A stretch of 45,943 nucleotides of DNA from Ardenticatenaceae bacterium (GCA_027054335.1 JALUPA010000724.1:1-45943); one strand, 5' to 3'. Positions 1-8,566 are shown, counted from the first letter of the stretch. The notes: a model not told the origin generated them from the letters alone. Numbers and translations are program-made.

Positions 1-2
1 GG

Positions 3-95
3 ATAGCAGGTACATATGCTTTGCCCGGTTTAGCTGATCTCATCCAACAGCAATCGCCAGCTTTTCATCCTTTACCAACAGGGGAGTTCGGTTAA
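3..95 (+). CDS. C-terminal end of an unidentified protein (partial)
   Basis: An open frame runs from the left edge of the window to a TAA at 93-95 and would encode the last 30 residues of a protein that begins outside the window. The tail contains PGLADLIQQQSPAF and ends in GEFG; I do not recognise a family. The frame is followed at once by a terminator-like hairpin and faces the rhomboid gene, which fits a real convergent gene end. With so little sequence, a chance open frame is also possible. Confidence 0.35.
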   Translation: MAGTYALPGLADLIQQQSPAFHPLPTGEFG

Positions 96-114
96 CTCTG
101 TCTCCCCTATTTAT
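81..114 (+). terminator. Probable intrinsic terminator between convergent genes
   Basis: GGGGAG at 81-86 pairs with CTCCCC at 102-107, an inner GAGTT/AACTC can also pair, and the AT-rich tract TATTTATT follows. It overlaps the stop codon of the upstream partial frame. The loop is fairly long, so strength is uncertain. Confidence 0.4.
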
Positions 115-149
115 TGAGAAGATACTGTGACATAACGGTATGCGCTTCG

Positions 150-845
150 CTACAAAGGCAATTCATTCCGGTAGCGGTGAAAAGCGTCCGGTCGGAGAAA
201 GAAAAAAATGAAGAGGCCACCAAAGAAGCCGCCCAGATGTGCCCAATGGGCTATGGAAGATTCCGCGCCAAAAAGCAGCACCCGCAGGGCAAGGGGAATT
301 TGCAGCAGAACAAAGTAGAGAATAATCCAGTAAGCGCGTAACTTGGGCCACAGGGGGATAAAGCTGATGAAAACCAGCGTGCGGATGCGTCCTTTGGGGA
401 AGATAATCAGGTAAGCAGCCATCACGCCGTACACCGCGCCACTGGCCCCAATACCGGGGATGTCTGAATTGAAGCGGCTGACAGTGCTGATGATGTCGGC
501 AAAGAGGCCGACGGCCAGATAAAAGGCCAGGAAGCGCCAGGGGCCGGTCACGTCTTCCACGCGGCGGCCGAAAACCCACAAAGCCAGCATGTTTCCCCCC
601 AGATGCAGCAACCCCCCGTGCATAAACATTTGGGTGATGGAAGATAAGGCTCCGCCACCCTCTTCATTCAACATCAGGACGGGAACCGAGCCGTACACGT
701 GAATGAGTTTAAGGTACGATTCCAGGCCGGATTCCATCACTAAATCCTGAGCGATGAACATGAACACGTTGATGATGATCAGCGTGACCGTCATAAAGGG
801 GAAGCTGGTATAGCGGTTGGGTTCGGTATCGTTTAAGGGCAGCAT
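150..845 (-). CDS. Rhomboid family intramembrane serine protease
   Basis: The 231-residue protein is predicted to cleave transmembrane substrates within the cytoplasmic membrane. Visible hallmarks are the GIGASGAVYG segment with the catalytic serine near residue 135, the HLGGN motif (His81, Asn85) that forms the oxyanion region in rhomboids, and a histidine in AHLGG near residue 203 as the second member of the dyad. About six hydrophobic segments cover residues 18-215, the normal size of a bacterial rhomboid core. Its start lies 3 bases after the stop of the upstream TPR gene, so the two are probably one transcript. Substrates cannot be told from sequence. No odd features are seen apart from a short charged tail. 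Confidence 0.93.
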   Translation of the reverse strand: MLPLNDTEPNRYTSFPFMTVTLIIINVFMFIAQDLVMESGLESYLKLIHVYGSVPVLMLNEEGGGALSSITQMFMHGGLLHLGGNMLALWVFGRRVEDVTGPWRFLAFYLAVGLFADIISTVSRFNSDIPGIGASGAVYGVMAAYLIIFPKGRIRTLVFISFIPLWPKLRAYWIILYFVLLQIPLALRVLLFGAESSIAHWAHLGGFFGGLFIFFFLRPDAFHRYRNELPL

Positions 846-848
846 AAC

Positions 849-1874
849 TTAATTGATATTGAACGTAAAAGCAGCTTCGTAAGCTGCCAGCCGGTTAAAA
901 GCGACGAGCAGCACCAGGGTAAAGGGCAGCATGATGAGAACCAGCCCCAGCAAGGCCATCATTTTGCGTTTTTTGATTTCGGTCAGACCATCTTCCCCTA
1001 ACAATCGTTTCCACCAGGGATGGTGCGGCGTGTTGGCCGTGCCCACGAGGAGGAGACTGCCCAGGGGCACAATCAGGCCGCCAAGCAGCAAAAGCGGCGA
1101 GATGTGCAGCGGATTGAGGCCGCTTTGGATGAATACCAACATGACATAGACAAGGATAGGGCCGATGGTAAGCCGGATTAAGTGGGTTGTGGGATTGGTG
1201 AATTTCAGCGGTTTTTTTTCTTTGAGGGTGCTTTCTAAATAGAGGCGGTGCTTTTTGGCGATGGCTTTGTCGGTGGTTGTGTACTTTCCTTTTTCTACTT
1301 TTTTGTAAGCAGAGATCGCTTTTTGGACACGGCCGTTAGCCTCAAACTTTTTTCCCAGCGCCAGGTAATCTATCTGGTCAGATTGTGTCAGTTGGGCCAG
1401 TTTGCGGCTGGCTTTAGGCTGATCTGGCTTGAGGAGGAGGGTGGTTTCCAGAGCAAATATCTGGTCTTCGAGTTTGGGTTCCAGCAAAGCCAAGCCCAGC
1501 CAGGCTTGGCTGTGTTTGGGTTCCTGGGCGACCAGTTTTTGCAAACGCTGCCGGGCTTCGGCTTTACGGCCGTCCCGGTACAACTGTTTGGCTTGCTGAA
1601 ACAGATCGGCCTGACCGAATTCTCTGGCTTGGTTTTGTTGGCGTAACGTTTCCAGACGCACGGCCGTTTCCGGTCGGTCGGGATTGATGGTCAGGGCGTT
1701 CTCCAGAGCTATGATCCGGTCTTCCGGATCATCCACCAGTTGACTCAACCAAATCCAGGCCAGTTCGTGGTCAGGATTTCCATCTACCAGTTCCAGCAGC
1801 AAATTCCGGGCCTCAACTCGGCGTCCGGCTTTGGCTAATTTAACAGCTTCACGGAATAAATCTGGCAATGACAT
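849..1874 (-). CDS. TPR-repeat protein with C-terminal membrane segments
   Basis: The protein has 341 residues. The first 215 are helical TPR-like repeats in which the pattern 'NPDHELAWIWLSQLVDDP' recurs in looser form (for example EPKHSQAWLGLALLE), as in other Chloroflexota TPR proteins. Residues 230-340 hold three or four hydrophobic segments separated by a basic stretch with KKRKM, so it is likely a membrane-anchored scaffold with the TPR part in the cytoplasm. It is co-transcribed with the rhomboid protease, and a role in presenting or organising its substrate is conceivable but is inference. It has no Shine-Dalgarno sequence. A second, shorter TPR/tail-anchor protein of similar design lies at 40678-41325. 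Confidence 0.75.
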   Translation of the reverse strand: MSLPDLFREAVKLAKAGRRVEARNLLLELVDGNPDHELAWIWLSQLVDDPEDRIIALENALTINPDRPETAVRLETLRQQNQAREFGQADLFQQAKQLYRDGRKAEARQRLQKLVAQEPKHSQAWLGLALLEPKLEDQIFALETTLLLKPDQPKASRKLAQLTQSDQIDYLALGKKFEANGRVQKAISAYKKVEKGKYTTTDKAIAKKHRLYLESTLKEKKPLKFTNPTTHLIRLTIGPILVYVMLVFIQSGLNPLHISPLLLLGGLIVPLGSLLLVGTANTPHHPWWKRLLGEDGLTEIKKRKMMALLGLVLIMLPFTLVLLVAFNRLAAYEAAFTFNIN

Positions 1875-1962
1875 ACCGATACACAGTTTGCTTTGACTCG
1901 CTTACAAACCCATTAAATATGGGCACAGAATAGCATATTTAGAGGCAAATATGAATAGGTAT

Positions 1963-3204
1963 TTAGTGAGAAAACCGATCACGCAGGCGGCGGTACCACG
2001 GCCGTTTCTTCTCTTTAGCTGCCTCATTTCTCTTTTCCGGGAAGGGTGGCAGATCATTCAGCTTGTTCCAGATGTAAGACAATAAAATAAGCAGCGTGGC
2101 AATAATAGGCGCGGCCAGCATCGCTCCAATGATACCGGCAATAGAACCGCCAATGAGAACGCCCAGCAAAATAATAATGGGATGCACCTTCAGCGAATCC
2201 CCTACAATTTTGGGTACCAGAATATTGTTCTCAATTTGCTGAACCACGATCATAAAAATCAATACAACGAGAGCAAACTGGAAATTTGTTAACCCCCAGG
2301 GCACGTCTGTCTGAAAAAAGGCCACGATAACGGCCGTCACTGTGCTGATTAACGCCCCAATTGTGGGAATAAATTCCATCAACCCGCCGATAATACCCAA
2401 AGCCAGAGCATTATCCACCCCCAGAATCGTCAATCCCAGCCAATCGGCAAAGAAAATGATAATGGCCAGAATGGCTTGCCCCCGCCAGAATGAATCCCAG
2501 GTAAATTTTATTTTACGCAGCAGACGTTCCGCATCATATTGGTATCCGGCTGGCGTCGTATATTTGCTCAGATGTCCACTGATGCGGGGCGCTTCAATAG
2601 CAAAATAGATCGAGAGAACAAAGATAAAGAAGATATTGATAACCACAGACACCGTCTGTCCGGCCAGACTGGTAATCATCTGTGTGGCATTGCTGACAGC
2701 CGGGTTTACTAAAGCCAAAGCCTGTTGGCCAATGGTGTCCCAGGGGATTGTGCCGGGAATGATGACCAGCGGGCCAATTATGATTGGCTCTTCAGCTACC
2801 GTGAATTCACTGAACTGCTCCGTCATATTGAGTATTAAACTGGGAATCTGAATAATAAGGTTTCTGATCTGATCAAAAGCAGCGACGCCCAAGGCAATAA
2901 GGGCGATGACGATGACCACGGCCATGCCCAGGTAGACGACAAAAATGGTGACCAGCCGGTTCAGGGGTGTGTTACGGTCCAGACGGGTAATGATTGGCTG
3001 AAGCAAATAGGTTAATAAACCGGCAACAATCAGCAAAAACAAGATGTTGGAAAACCGCCAGACAAAAAGAGCTAAAAACACCAACCCAAACACCGAGACG
3101 ATGACTTTAGTCGTTCTGGTCCAGGGCGGAGAAACATTGTAGGGTGCATCAGGCGAGGTAGGCTGTTCTTTTTCTGTTTCGTTGTTGTCAATGGGTGTGG
3201 TCAT
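1963..3204 (-). CDS. AI-2E family transporter (PerM/UPF0118 type)
   Basis: A 413-residue polytopic membrane protein with about eight hydrophobic segments, a long extracytoplasmic or amphipathic section in the middle, and the family's typical C-terminal half with PTIGALIS, QQIENNILVPKIVGDSL and HPIIILLGVLIGG. The QQ(I/V)ENN..VP...G motif is diagnostic. The family includes exporters of autoinducer-2 and of sodium/protons, so the substrate is not assigned. I chose the ATG at 3204; a GTG at 3228 in the same frame would add eight residues. The tail is highly basic (KKRPWYRRLRDRF). It stands alone and is divergent from the dehydrogenase at 3302. Confidence 0.9.
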   Translation of the reverse strand: MTTPIDNNETEKEQPTSPDAPYNVSPPWTRTTKVIVSVFGLVFLALFVWRFSNILFLLIVAGLLTYLLQPIITRLDRNTPLNRLVTIFVVYLGMAVVIVIALIALGVAAFDQIRNLIIQIPSLILNMTEQFSEFTVAEEPIIIGPLVIIPGTIPWDTIGQQALALVNPAVSNATQMITSLAGQTVSVVINIFFIFVLSIYFAIEAPRISGHLSKYTTPAGYQYDAERLLRKIKFTWDSFWRGQAILAIIIFFADWLGLTILGVDNALALGIIGGLMEFIPTIGALISTVTAVIVAFFQTDVPWGLTNFQFALVVLIFMIVVQQIENNILVPKIVGDSLKVHPIIILLGVLIGGSIAGIIGAMLAAPIIATLLILLSYIWNKLNDLPPFPEKRNEAAKEKKRPWYRRLRDRFSH

Positions 3205-3301
3205 AATCTCAAAAAATGTCAGATTCACTGTAGTTCTAGCGATTTATCAGGTAAAATAGATGTTACCATTGTTTTTAGCGTAAGTCATCAGGAGGTTACC
3301 A

Positions 3302-4315
3302 GTGCGTAAAAAAGTCATTATGATTACCGGTGCGGCCGGGGAAATCGGACAGGCGTTGATCAACGAGTTTGTTTCTGAGGGTCGTCACAGTTTGTTGACC
3401 CTGGATTTGAAGCCGCTGCCACCGGAACTGTTCGGGCAAACTATCCACATTCAAGGCGACGTATTAGACCAGAATCTCTTTGCCCGACTGGTGACGGAAT
3501 ATGAGATTGGCACTATTTTCCACTTGGCTGCGCTGCTATCCACCCGCAGCGAATTTGCCCCGGCTTTGGCCCATCAGGTTAACGTTAACGGCACGTTGGC
3601 TTTGCTGCAATTAGCGGCCGAGCAGTCGCAAAATCGAGGCAAACCGGTGCGCTTTATCTTTCCCAGTTCTATCGCTGTCTATGGTCTACCTGACTTGGAG
3701 ACGAAGGCGCGGGATTTTTACGTGCGGGAGTGGGACTGGAACTATCCCACTACCATGTACGGCTGCAACAAGCTGTATTGCGAGCAGTTGGGGGCATATT
3801 ACAGCCATCACTTTCAACAGTTGGCCGAAACGACGCCGGTTATGCTGGACTTCCGCAGCGTCCGCTTTCCGGGCTTGATCAGCGCCTACACTGTGCCCTC
3901 TGGCGGTACCAGCGACTACGGCCCGGAAATGCTGCACGCTGCTGCTCAAGGTAAGCTCTACGCCTGCTTTGTCCGTCCCGATACGACAATTCCCTTCATG
4001 GCGATGCCGGATGCGGTCAAATCCCTGCTGCATTTGTGGGACGCGCCCAGAGAGAGGCTGACCCGCGACGTGTATAACGTTACCAGTTTTAGTCTGTCGG
4101 CCGCTGAATTCCGCGAATTGGTTTTGCAGGCGTTCCCCGGCGCAGAGATTACCTATAAGCCGGATTTGAAGCGGCAGGGAATTGTGGATAGCTGGCCGGC
4201 CGGATTGAATGACAAGTTGGCTCGCCGTGACTGGAACTGGCAGCCGGATTATGACGTACAGCGGGCCTTTGAGGCGTATTTAGTGCCTAATATTCGGGAG
4301 CGTTATGCCAGATAG
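3302..4315 (+). CDS. NAD-dependent L-threonine 3-dehydrogenase, short-chain (SDR) type
   Basis: The enzyme probably oxidises L-threonine to 2-amino-3-oxobutyrate with NAD+. The 337 residues start with a Rossmann motif TGAAGEIGQ (residues 9-17), continue with PSSIAVYG (121-128) and the catalytic pair Tyr153/Lys157 in MYGCNK. The second half carries features typical of SDR-type threonine dehydrogenases: RFPGLIS, GGTSDYGPEML, IPFMAMPDA and DSWPAGLNDKLAR.DW.W. That C-terminal signature separates it from UDP-sugar epimerases. Translation starts at a GTG behind a strong AGGAGG. The stop overlaps the next gene by 11 bases, so the transporter downstream is co-translated. No 2-amino-3-ketobutyrate ligase is nearby, so the downstream step is encoded elsewhere or absent. 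Confidence 0.8.
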   Translation: MRKKVIMITGAAGEIGQALINEFVSEGRHSLLTLDLKPLPPELFGQTIHIQGDVLDQNLFARLVTEYEIGTIFHLAALLSTRSEFAPALAHQVNVNGTLALLQLAAEQSQNRGKPVRFIFPSSIAVYGLPDLETKARDFYVREWDWNYPTTMYGCNKLYCEQLGAYYSHHFQQLAETTPVMLDFRSVRFPGLISAYTVPSGGTSDYGPEMLHAAAQGKLYACFVRPDTTIPFMAMPDAVKSLLHLWDAPRERLTRDVYNVTSFSLSAAEFRELVLQAFPGAEITYKPDLKRQGIVDSWPAGLNDKLARRDWNWQPDYDVQRAFEAYLVPNIRERYAR

Positions 4316-5213
4316 ACAGTGGTTGGCCCGGTATGCCTGGCTGTCTATTGGCACGGCCGTATTCACCATTACCCTCAAATTAGCCGCCTTCTACATCACG
4401 GATTCTGTTGGGCTGTTGTCAGATGCGCTGGAATCGGGGATCAATTTGATTACGGCCGTGGTCGCCCTCATCATTCTCAACGTAGCCGCCCGCCCGCCGG
4501 ATGAAGAACACACCTTCGGCCACACCAAAGCCGAATACTTTTCGATTGGCCTGGAAGGGGGCATGATTTTGCTGGCGGGAATTATGATTGTCATTGCCGC
4601 CATCCCGCGCCTGATTACCCCTGTGCCGTTGGCAGAAGTGGGCATCGGTTTGGCCGTCAGCGTTGTGGCCTCCCTGGCTAATCTGGGCACGGCGCTGGTG
4701 CTGCGCCGCGCCGGGCAGAAAAACAATTCCATCACCCTGACTGGCGAAAGCAAACACTTGCTCACCGATGTCTGGACTTCAGTAGGCGTTATCCTGGGCG
4801 TCGCGGTGGTAGGTTTCACCGGCTGGGTGCGGCTGGACCCCATTATTGCCTTGATCGTAGCGGCCAACATTCTCTTTACCGGTTGGCGGTTGTTGAAAGA
4901 GGCCACAAATGGGTTGATGGACACCTCCCTGCCGGCCGAGGAGATAGCTAAAGTAGAAGCTATCCTGAATAAATACACCGGGCAAGGCATTGAATACCAC
5001 GCTTTGCGTACCCGACAATCCGGTGTGCAACGTTTTGTCTCTGTGCACGTGCAAATGCCGGGTGACTGGAGTTTGCAGCGGGCGCACACTCTTTCGGAAG
5101 AGGTTGAGCGTGATTTGCGCCGGGCGATGGCGCCGGTTTCTATCATCATTCATCTGGAGCCGATTGAAGACCCTGTTTCCTACGCCGATATACCGCTAAA
5201 CCGGGAGGATTAG
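4305..5213 (+). CDS. Cation diffusion facilitator (CDF) family metal transporter
   Basis: A 302-residue transporter expected to export divalent metal ions in exchange for protons. It has the CDF pattern of six membrane helices (residues 12-200), the FGHTKAE loop after helix 2 and a cytoplasmic C-terminal ferredoxin-like domain with HVQMPGDWSLQRAH. Aligned by hand on the FGH.KAE loop, the four membrane-site positions read Glu43, Asn47, His151 and Asp155 instead of the Asp-Asp-His-Asp of zinc transporter YiiP, so the metal may not be zinc; this is inference. Its start is inside the end of the threonine dehydrogenase gene, implying translational coupling. Confidence 0.9.
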   Translation: MPDRQWLARYAWLSIGTAVFTITLKLAAFYITDSVGLLSDALESGINLITAVVALIILNVAARPPDEEHTFGHTKAEYFSIGLEGGMILLAGIMIVIAAIPRLITPVPLAEVGIGLAVSVVASLANLGTALVLRRAGQKNNSITLTGESKHLLTDVWTSVGVILGVAVVGFTGWVRLDPIIALIVAANILFTGWRLLKEATNGLMDTSLPAEEIAKVEAILNKYTGQGIEYHALRTRQSGVQRFVSVHVQMPGDWSLQRAHTLSEEVERDLRRAMAPVSIIIHLEPIEDPVSYADIPLNRED

Positions 5214-5305
5214 GCTCCCGATAAACTGCCTGGTGCGGCGTTATAGCTGCTTAATTACCAAAGGTTACATACCCTGTGTCAGGCCCTGGCGTCACAAAAT
5301 TTGTC

Positions 5306-5333
5306 TTGACAGACAGACTGCATTTGCTATAAT
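5306..5333 (+). promoter_or_regulatory. Consensus sigma-70 promoter of tRNA-Asn
   Basis: TTGACA at 5306-5311, a 16-base spacer and TATAAT at 5328-5333, with the extended -10 element TGC just before. Initiation would fall near 5340, only a few bases before the mature tRNA 5' end. It is the best promoter match in the window. Confidence 0.85.
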
Positions 5334-5346
5334 TCCGCCGCTATGT

Positions 5347-5418
5347 TCCTCAGTAGCTCAACGGCAGAGCACGCGGCTGTTAACCGCGGGGTTGTTGGTT
5401 CGAATCCAACCTGAGGAG
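5347..5418 (+). tRNA. tRNA-Asn (anticodon GTT)
   Basis: The acceptor arms TCCTCAG and CTGAGGA pair fully. The anticodon stem CGCGG/CCGCG closes the loop CTGTTAA with anticodon GTT, and the T arm GTTGG-TTCGAAT-CCAAC is standard. The discriminator base is G at 5418. CCA is not encoded (the next bases are AGC). It is a single-gene unit between a consensus promoter and an intrinsic terminator. Confidence 0.95.
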
Positions 5419-5427
5419 CTAGACAGG

Positions 5428-5460
5428 GCGGCAGGCATTGAGTCTGCCGCTTTTGTATTT
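5428..5460 (+). terminator. Intrinsic terminator of the tRNA-Asn transcript
   Basis: GCGGCAG (5428-5434) pairs with CTGCCGC (5444-5450) and is followed by TTTTGTATTT. It is placed 10 bases after the tRNA. Confidence 0.75.
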
Positions 5461-5462
5461 AC

Positions 5463-5493
5463 GCAATTGAGTAATTGAGTAATTATCAATTGC
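5463..5493. repeat. 'taattgag' word-repeat hairpin before gpmI
   Basis: GCAATTGA (5463-5470) and TCAATTGC (5486-5493) enclose repeats of AGTAATTG. The same words recur at 14350-14416 and just upstream of 30370, so this is one of the intergenic low-complexity families of the window. Confidence 0.5.
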
Positions 5494-5506
5494 CGCGGAG
5501 AAAAAA

Positions 5507-7039
5507 ATGAAACATAAACCAGTAGCGCTCATTATTTTGGACGGATGGGGTATTCGGGAAATGGCACATGGCAATGCGGTGGTGCAGGCTAATGCCCCCA
5601 ATTATCACGAATGGCTGCGCACCCGCGAGCGGGCTATTCTGGACGCTTCCGGGGAGGCGGTTGGTTTACCGGATGGGCAGATGGGGAACTCGGAAGTAGG
5701 CCATCTCAATTTGGGCGGCGGCCGTATTGTCTATCAGGATTTGACCCGGATCAATCTGGCAATTCGAGATGGCTCTTTCTTTGAGATTCCGGTGTTGGTG
5801 CAGGCCATGGAGCAGGTGAAGGCTAAAAGGGGTAAACTGCATTTGATTGGCCTGCTAGGGACGGGGGGCGTTCACAGCCACAGTGATCACATGTACGCTT
5901 TGCTGCAGATGGCCGAGCAGCACGGTGTTGCCCCGATTTTACACTTGATTACCGACGGCCGTGACACCCCACCCCACAGCGGCATCGGTTTTGCTGCCGA
6001 ACTGGAAGCGTATTTACAGGATCATCCGGGCCTTATTGCTGACGTTTGCGGCCGTTATTACACGATGGATCGGGACAAACGGTGGGATCGCACCCAAAAG
6101 GGGTATGATTTGCTTGCCTTGCACCGCAGCGATGAGGGGCGGACGGCCGTATCTGCTACAGAAGCTCTGGAAACCGCCTACGCCGCAGGCGTCACCGACG
6201 AATTTATTCTGCCTGTAGCTATTGATGTGGGAGATAAAGACGTATTGGTAGAACCGGGCGACTGCCTCATCTTCTTTAACTTCCGCGCCGACCGGATGCG
6301 CCAGATTGTGCCTCCCTTCCTCTTCCCGGATTTCGATGGCTTCCCCCGGAAATTTATCCCCGACTTGCACATTCTCACCATGACCGCCTACGAAGACACC
6401 TTTACGGGGGTGGATGTTATCTTTCCTGAAGAAAACGTGGTTAACCCGCTGGCTGAAGTGTTGAGCAATCACGGTCTCAAGCAATTCCATGCCGCCGAAA
6501 CCGAAAAATACGCTCACGTGACCTACTTCTTCAATGGCGGCCGGGAAACTCCCTTCCCCGGTGAAGGCCGGCACGTAGAACCGTCACCTAAGGTAGCCAC
6601 CTACGACTTGCAGCCGGAAATGAGCGCCATCCCCCTGACGGAAGTGGTTTTGGAGCGCATTCGCACCCACGACGACGATTTTATCCTGGTGAACTTTGCC
6701 AATCCGGACATGGTGGGGCATACGGGGGTGCTGGCAGCAGCCATCAAAGCAGTAGAGACGGTGGACACGTGCGCCCAACGGCTGATTGACGCCATCGTAG
6801 CCAAAGGCGGTGCGGCCCTGGTCACGGCCGATCACGGTAATTGTGAAATTTTAATAGACGAGAAGACGGGTAATCCCCACACCTACCACACTACTCAGCC
6901 GGTCTCCTTCTTTGTCATTTCTGATGAGTACGTGCGTTTACGGCCGCGCGGCATTCTGGCCGATGTGGCCCCCACCATTCTTGATTTGCTGGACATTGAG
7001 CAGCCGGAAGAAATGACCGGCCGCAGCCTGATTGATTAA
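5507..7039 (+). CDS. gpmI: 2,3-bisphosphoglycerate-independent phosphoglycerate mutase
   Basis: The enzyme interconverts 3- and 2-phosphoglycerate in glycolysis and gluconeogenesis, using two manganese ions and a phosphoserine intermediate. The 510-residue length is standard. LILDGWG-type start (ALIILDGWGI, Asp12), the nucleophile Ser62 in GQMGNSEVGH, HSHSDHMY, DGRDTPP, the phosphatase-domain motif NPDMVGHTG and the metal-binding VTADHGN and NPHTYHT are all visible. Translation starts 13 bases after a GCGGAG sequence. With pckA at 12.7 kb it suggests that gluconeogenic steps are scattered and not in an operon here. It is followed by a hairpin terminator. Confidence 0.97.
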   Translation: MKHKPVALIILDGWGIREMAHGNAVVQANAPNYHEWLRTRERAILDASGEAVGLPDGQMGNSEVGHLNLGGGRIVYQDLTRINLAIRDGSFFEIPVLVQAMEQVKAKRGKLHLIGLLGTGGVHSHSDHMYALLQMAEQHGVAPILHLITDGRDTPPHSGIGFAAELEAYLQDHPGLIADVCGRYYTMDRDKRWDRTQKGYDLLALHRSDEGRTAVSATEALETAYAAGVTDEFILPVAIDVGDKDVLVEPGDCLIFFNFRADRMRQIVPPFLFPDFDGFPRKFIPDLHILTMTAYEDTFTGVDVIFPEENVVNPLAEVLSNHGLKQFHAAETEKYAHVTYFFNGGRETPFPGEGRHVEPSPKVATYDLQPEMSAIPLTEVVLERIRTHDDDFILVNFANPDMVGHTGVLAAAIKAVETVDTCAQRLIDAIVAKGGAALVTADHGNCEILIDEKTGNPHTYHTTQPVSFFVISDEYVRLRPRGILADVAPTILDLLDIEQPEEMTGRSLID

Positions 7040-7045
7040 CGTGAT

Positions 7046-7080
7046 GCGTGAAGACGTGATACGTTTTTACGTCTTCACGC
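7046..7080. terminator. Hairpin terminator between gpmI and the convergent deacetylase
   Basis: A 12-bp perfect stem (7046-7057 with 7069-7080) with a T-rich loop lies directly after the gpmI stop. Its words (GTGATACGT, GTGAAGACG) recur at 38717-38769 and near 30640, so it belongs to a dispersed family. It lies between two convergent genes and may act on both. Confidence 0.6.
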
Positions 7081-7096
7081 TTTCACGTTCCACGCA

Positions 7097-7945
7097 TTAC
7101 GCCAGTCCCGCAAATAGATCGTCTAACATCAACCCCGGCTCTGGTTCCGGCTGGGCCAGGGCAAAATATTCGTGGGTGAGCAGCGCCGCCATTTCTGCTT
7201 CCGGGATTTGGCGGAAGAGGTTGTGCGCCCCAAACTGGGTGGCGTGGCAGTGGAAAGCCGTCCATTTTCGGTGGAATGTTTCCCGAATGTCTATGACACA
7301 TTGATAGTTGTCATCCGGCCAGCCATTTTTCCGCCGTTCCTGCAATTGGTCAAAAAAGCTGACGTCCAGATTCCTGGCTGCTATCTTTTCCCGCAAGGCA
7401 GCAAAGAAAGCATGGCGCAGCAGCGGGTAGAAAAGGCGGGATACTCGCCATGCTTCTCCCAGTTCGGGATGGTAAGCGGGGTCGGCGGCAGCTTTAAGCG
7501 CCAGATGCGTATGCTGATGAATGGTGATGTGATCCGGATGGCCGTAACCGCCCCACGGCTCAAAGGTCAGGGCCACGTGAGGCCGGAAGCGGCGAATAAT
7601 TTCTACCAAGCGGGGCACGACTTCTGCCGGATCGCTGTTCACATATGCTTGAGGATGCTGGTTGTCAGCCGTGCCGGCCATGCCGGAATCGCGATAGCCC
7701 AGGAAGTGAACTTGCCGGATGCCCAACGTTTGGGCGGAGCAGAGCATTTCCTTTTCCCGCACCTGCCCCAGATTTTCCGGCGTGGCCAGGCTGGGGTCGG
7801 CAATTTGACCAGCTTCCCCGCGGGTAGCGCAGACCCATTCAATGGGCACACTAGCCTGGGCATACTGGGCAACGGTGCCGCCGGGGGACAATATTTCGTC
7901 ATCAGGATGAGCATAAAATCCGAGTAATCGTTTTGGTTCGTTCAT
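7097..7945 (-). CDS. PIG-L family N-acetyl-sugar deacetylase
   Basis: The 282-residue protein belongs to the LmbE/PIG-L/MshB family of zinc hydrolases that remove acetyl groups from N-acetylglucosaminyl compounds. The metal motif AHPDDE (residues 12-17) and the second metal ligand in GYGHPDHITIH are present. The length and the long middle section resemble MshB/BshB-type enzymes that make low-molecular-weight thiols, but no other thiol-biosynthesis gene is nearby, so the substrate stays open. There is no Shine-Dalgarno sequence; a -10 element ends 7 bases before the ATG, so the mRNA is probably leaderless. A longer frame upstream exists but has no family similarity, so I start at 7945. It is convergent to gpmI. 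Confidence 0.85.
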   Translation of the reverse strand: MNEPKRLLGFYAHPDDEILSPGGTVAQYAQASVPIEWVCATRGEAGQIADPSLATPENLGQVREKEMLCSAQTLGIRQVHFLGYRDSGMAGTADNQHPQAYVNSDPAEVVPRLVEIIRRFRPHVALTFEPWGGYGHPDHITIHQHTHLALKAAADPAYHPELGEAWRVSRLFYPLLRHAFFAALREKIAARNLDVSFFDQLQERRKNGWPDDNYQCVIDIRETFHRKWTAFHCHATQFGAHNLFRQIPEAEMAALLTHEYFALAQPEPEPGLMLDDLFAGLA

Positions 7946-7952
7946 GCGTATA

Positions 7953-7980
7953 ATTGTAGGCGTTATGCGGGAATTGTCAC
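7953..7980 (-). promoter_or_regulatory. Leaderless promoter of the PIG-L gene
   Basis: On the minus strand, GTGACA (7975-7980), a 16-base spacer and TACAAT (7953-7958), followed by 7 bases and the ATG. Initiation is expected at or next to the start codon. Confidence 0.6.
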
Positions 7981-8051
7981 CTGTTACGGCCGTGCAACCG
8001 AAAAGTAGAGCCTCCGTATAGAATGGTGTACACTGTAAAAAATAATCGTAG

Positions 8052-8070
8052 GGCGATTTGCCAAATCGCC
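8052..8070. repeat. GGCGATTTG palindrome (dispersed family)
   Basis: GGCGATTTG-C-CAAATCGCC forms a 9-bp perfect stem. A longer relative with the same GTAGGGCGATTT start lies at 29534-29560. Here it lies in the 5' leader of the acidic small protein, 22 bases before its start. Confidence 0.6.
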
Positions 8071-8092
8071 TTATAAAAATAAGGAGTAAATA

Positions 8093-8566
8093 ATGAGCGA
8101 TGATCCTAATGTAGACGAACTGAAAGCAGAAGAACGGCTGAAAGTGGAAATTCCGGTTGAAGACGAAGAGACAACGAAGGCGGATGTGCAGGAAGAGGTA
8201 GATGTAACGGCCGAACTGCGCAATTTGGGCCGCCAATTCGTCAATACGCTGAACTCAGCCTGGAACAGTGAAGAACGGCAGCGTTTTGAAACTGAAGTAC
8301 GTGAAGGTATGCAATCTTTTGCCAGTGAGATTGACAAGGCGATTGAAGAAGTGCGCAGCGCCGAGACCACGGAAAAGGTGAAGGCCGAAGCCTCTCAGGT
8401 GGCAGAAAAAGTGCAGGCCAGCGAGGTCGGCCAGAAAGCTCTCATGGGCTTAACAAAAGGGCTGCATTGGTTAAGCGTGGAACTGGATGGTCTGGCAACT
8501 AAATTTAATACCCCGGAAAAATCAGCTTCTGAAGATGAGACGCCGGAAAAATCTGATTCAGAATAA
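8093..8566 (+). CDS. Acidic helical hypothetical protein
   Basis: I do not recognise a named family. The 157 residues are strongly acidic at both ends (SDDPNVDELKAEERLK at the start, EDETPEKSDSE at the end). The middle is predicted to be long amphipathic helices, such as RQFVNTLNSAWNSEERQRFE and EEVRSAETTEKVKAEASQVAEKVQ, suggesting a coiled-coil or surface-associating protein. No signal peptide or membrane segment is seen. The start has a good AAGGAG 7 bases upstream. It is followed by the HAD phosphatase gene in the same direction, 57 bases away. Confidence 0.7.
   Translation: MSDDPNVDELKAEERLKVEIPVEDEETTKADVQEEVDVTAELRNLGRQFVNTLNSAWNSEERQRFETEVREGMQSFASEIDKAIEEVRSAETTEKVKAEASQVAEKVQASEVGQKALMGLTKGLHWLSVELDGLATKFNTPEKSASEDETPEKSDSE

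Noticed and set aside
8001-8236. Upstream extension of the PIG-L frame by 97 residues
   Set aside because: The added part has no family similarity, spans the divergent promoter and a palindrome, and the ATG at 7945 is next to a good -10 element and the family start.
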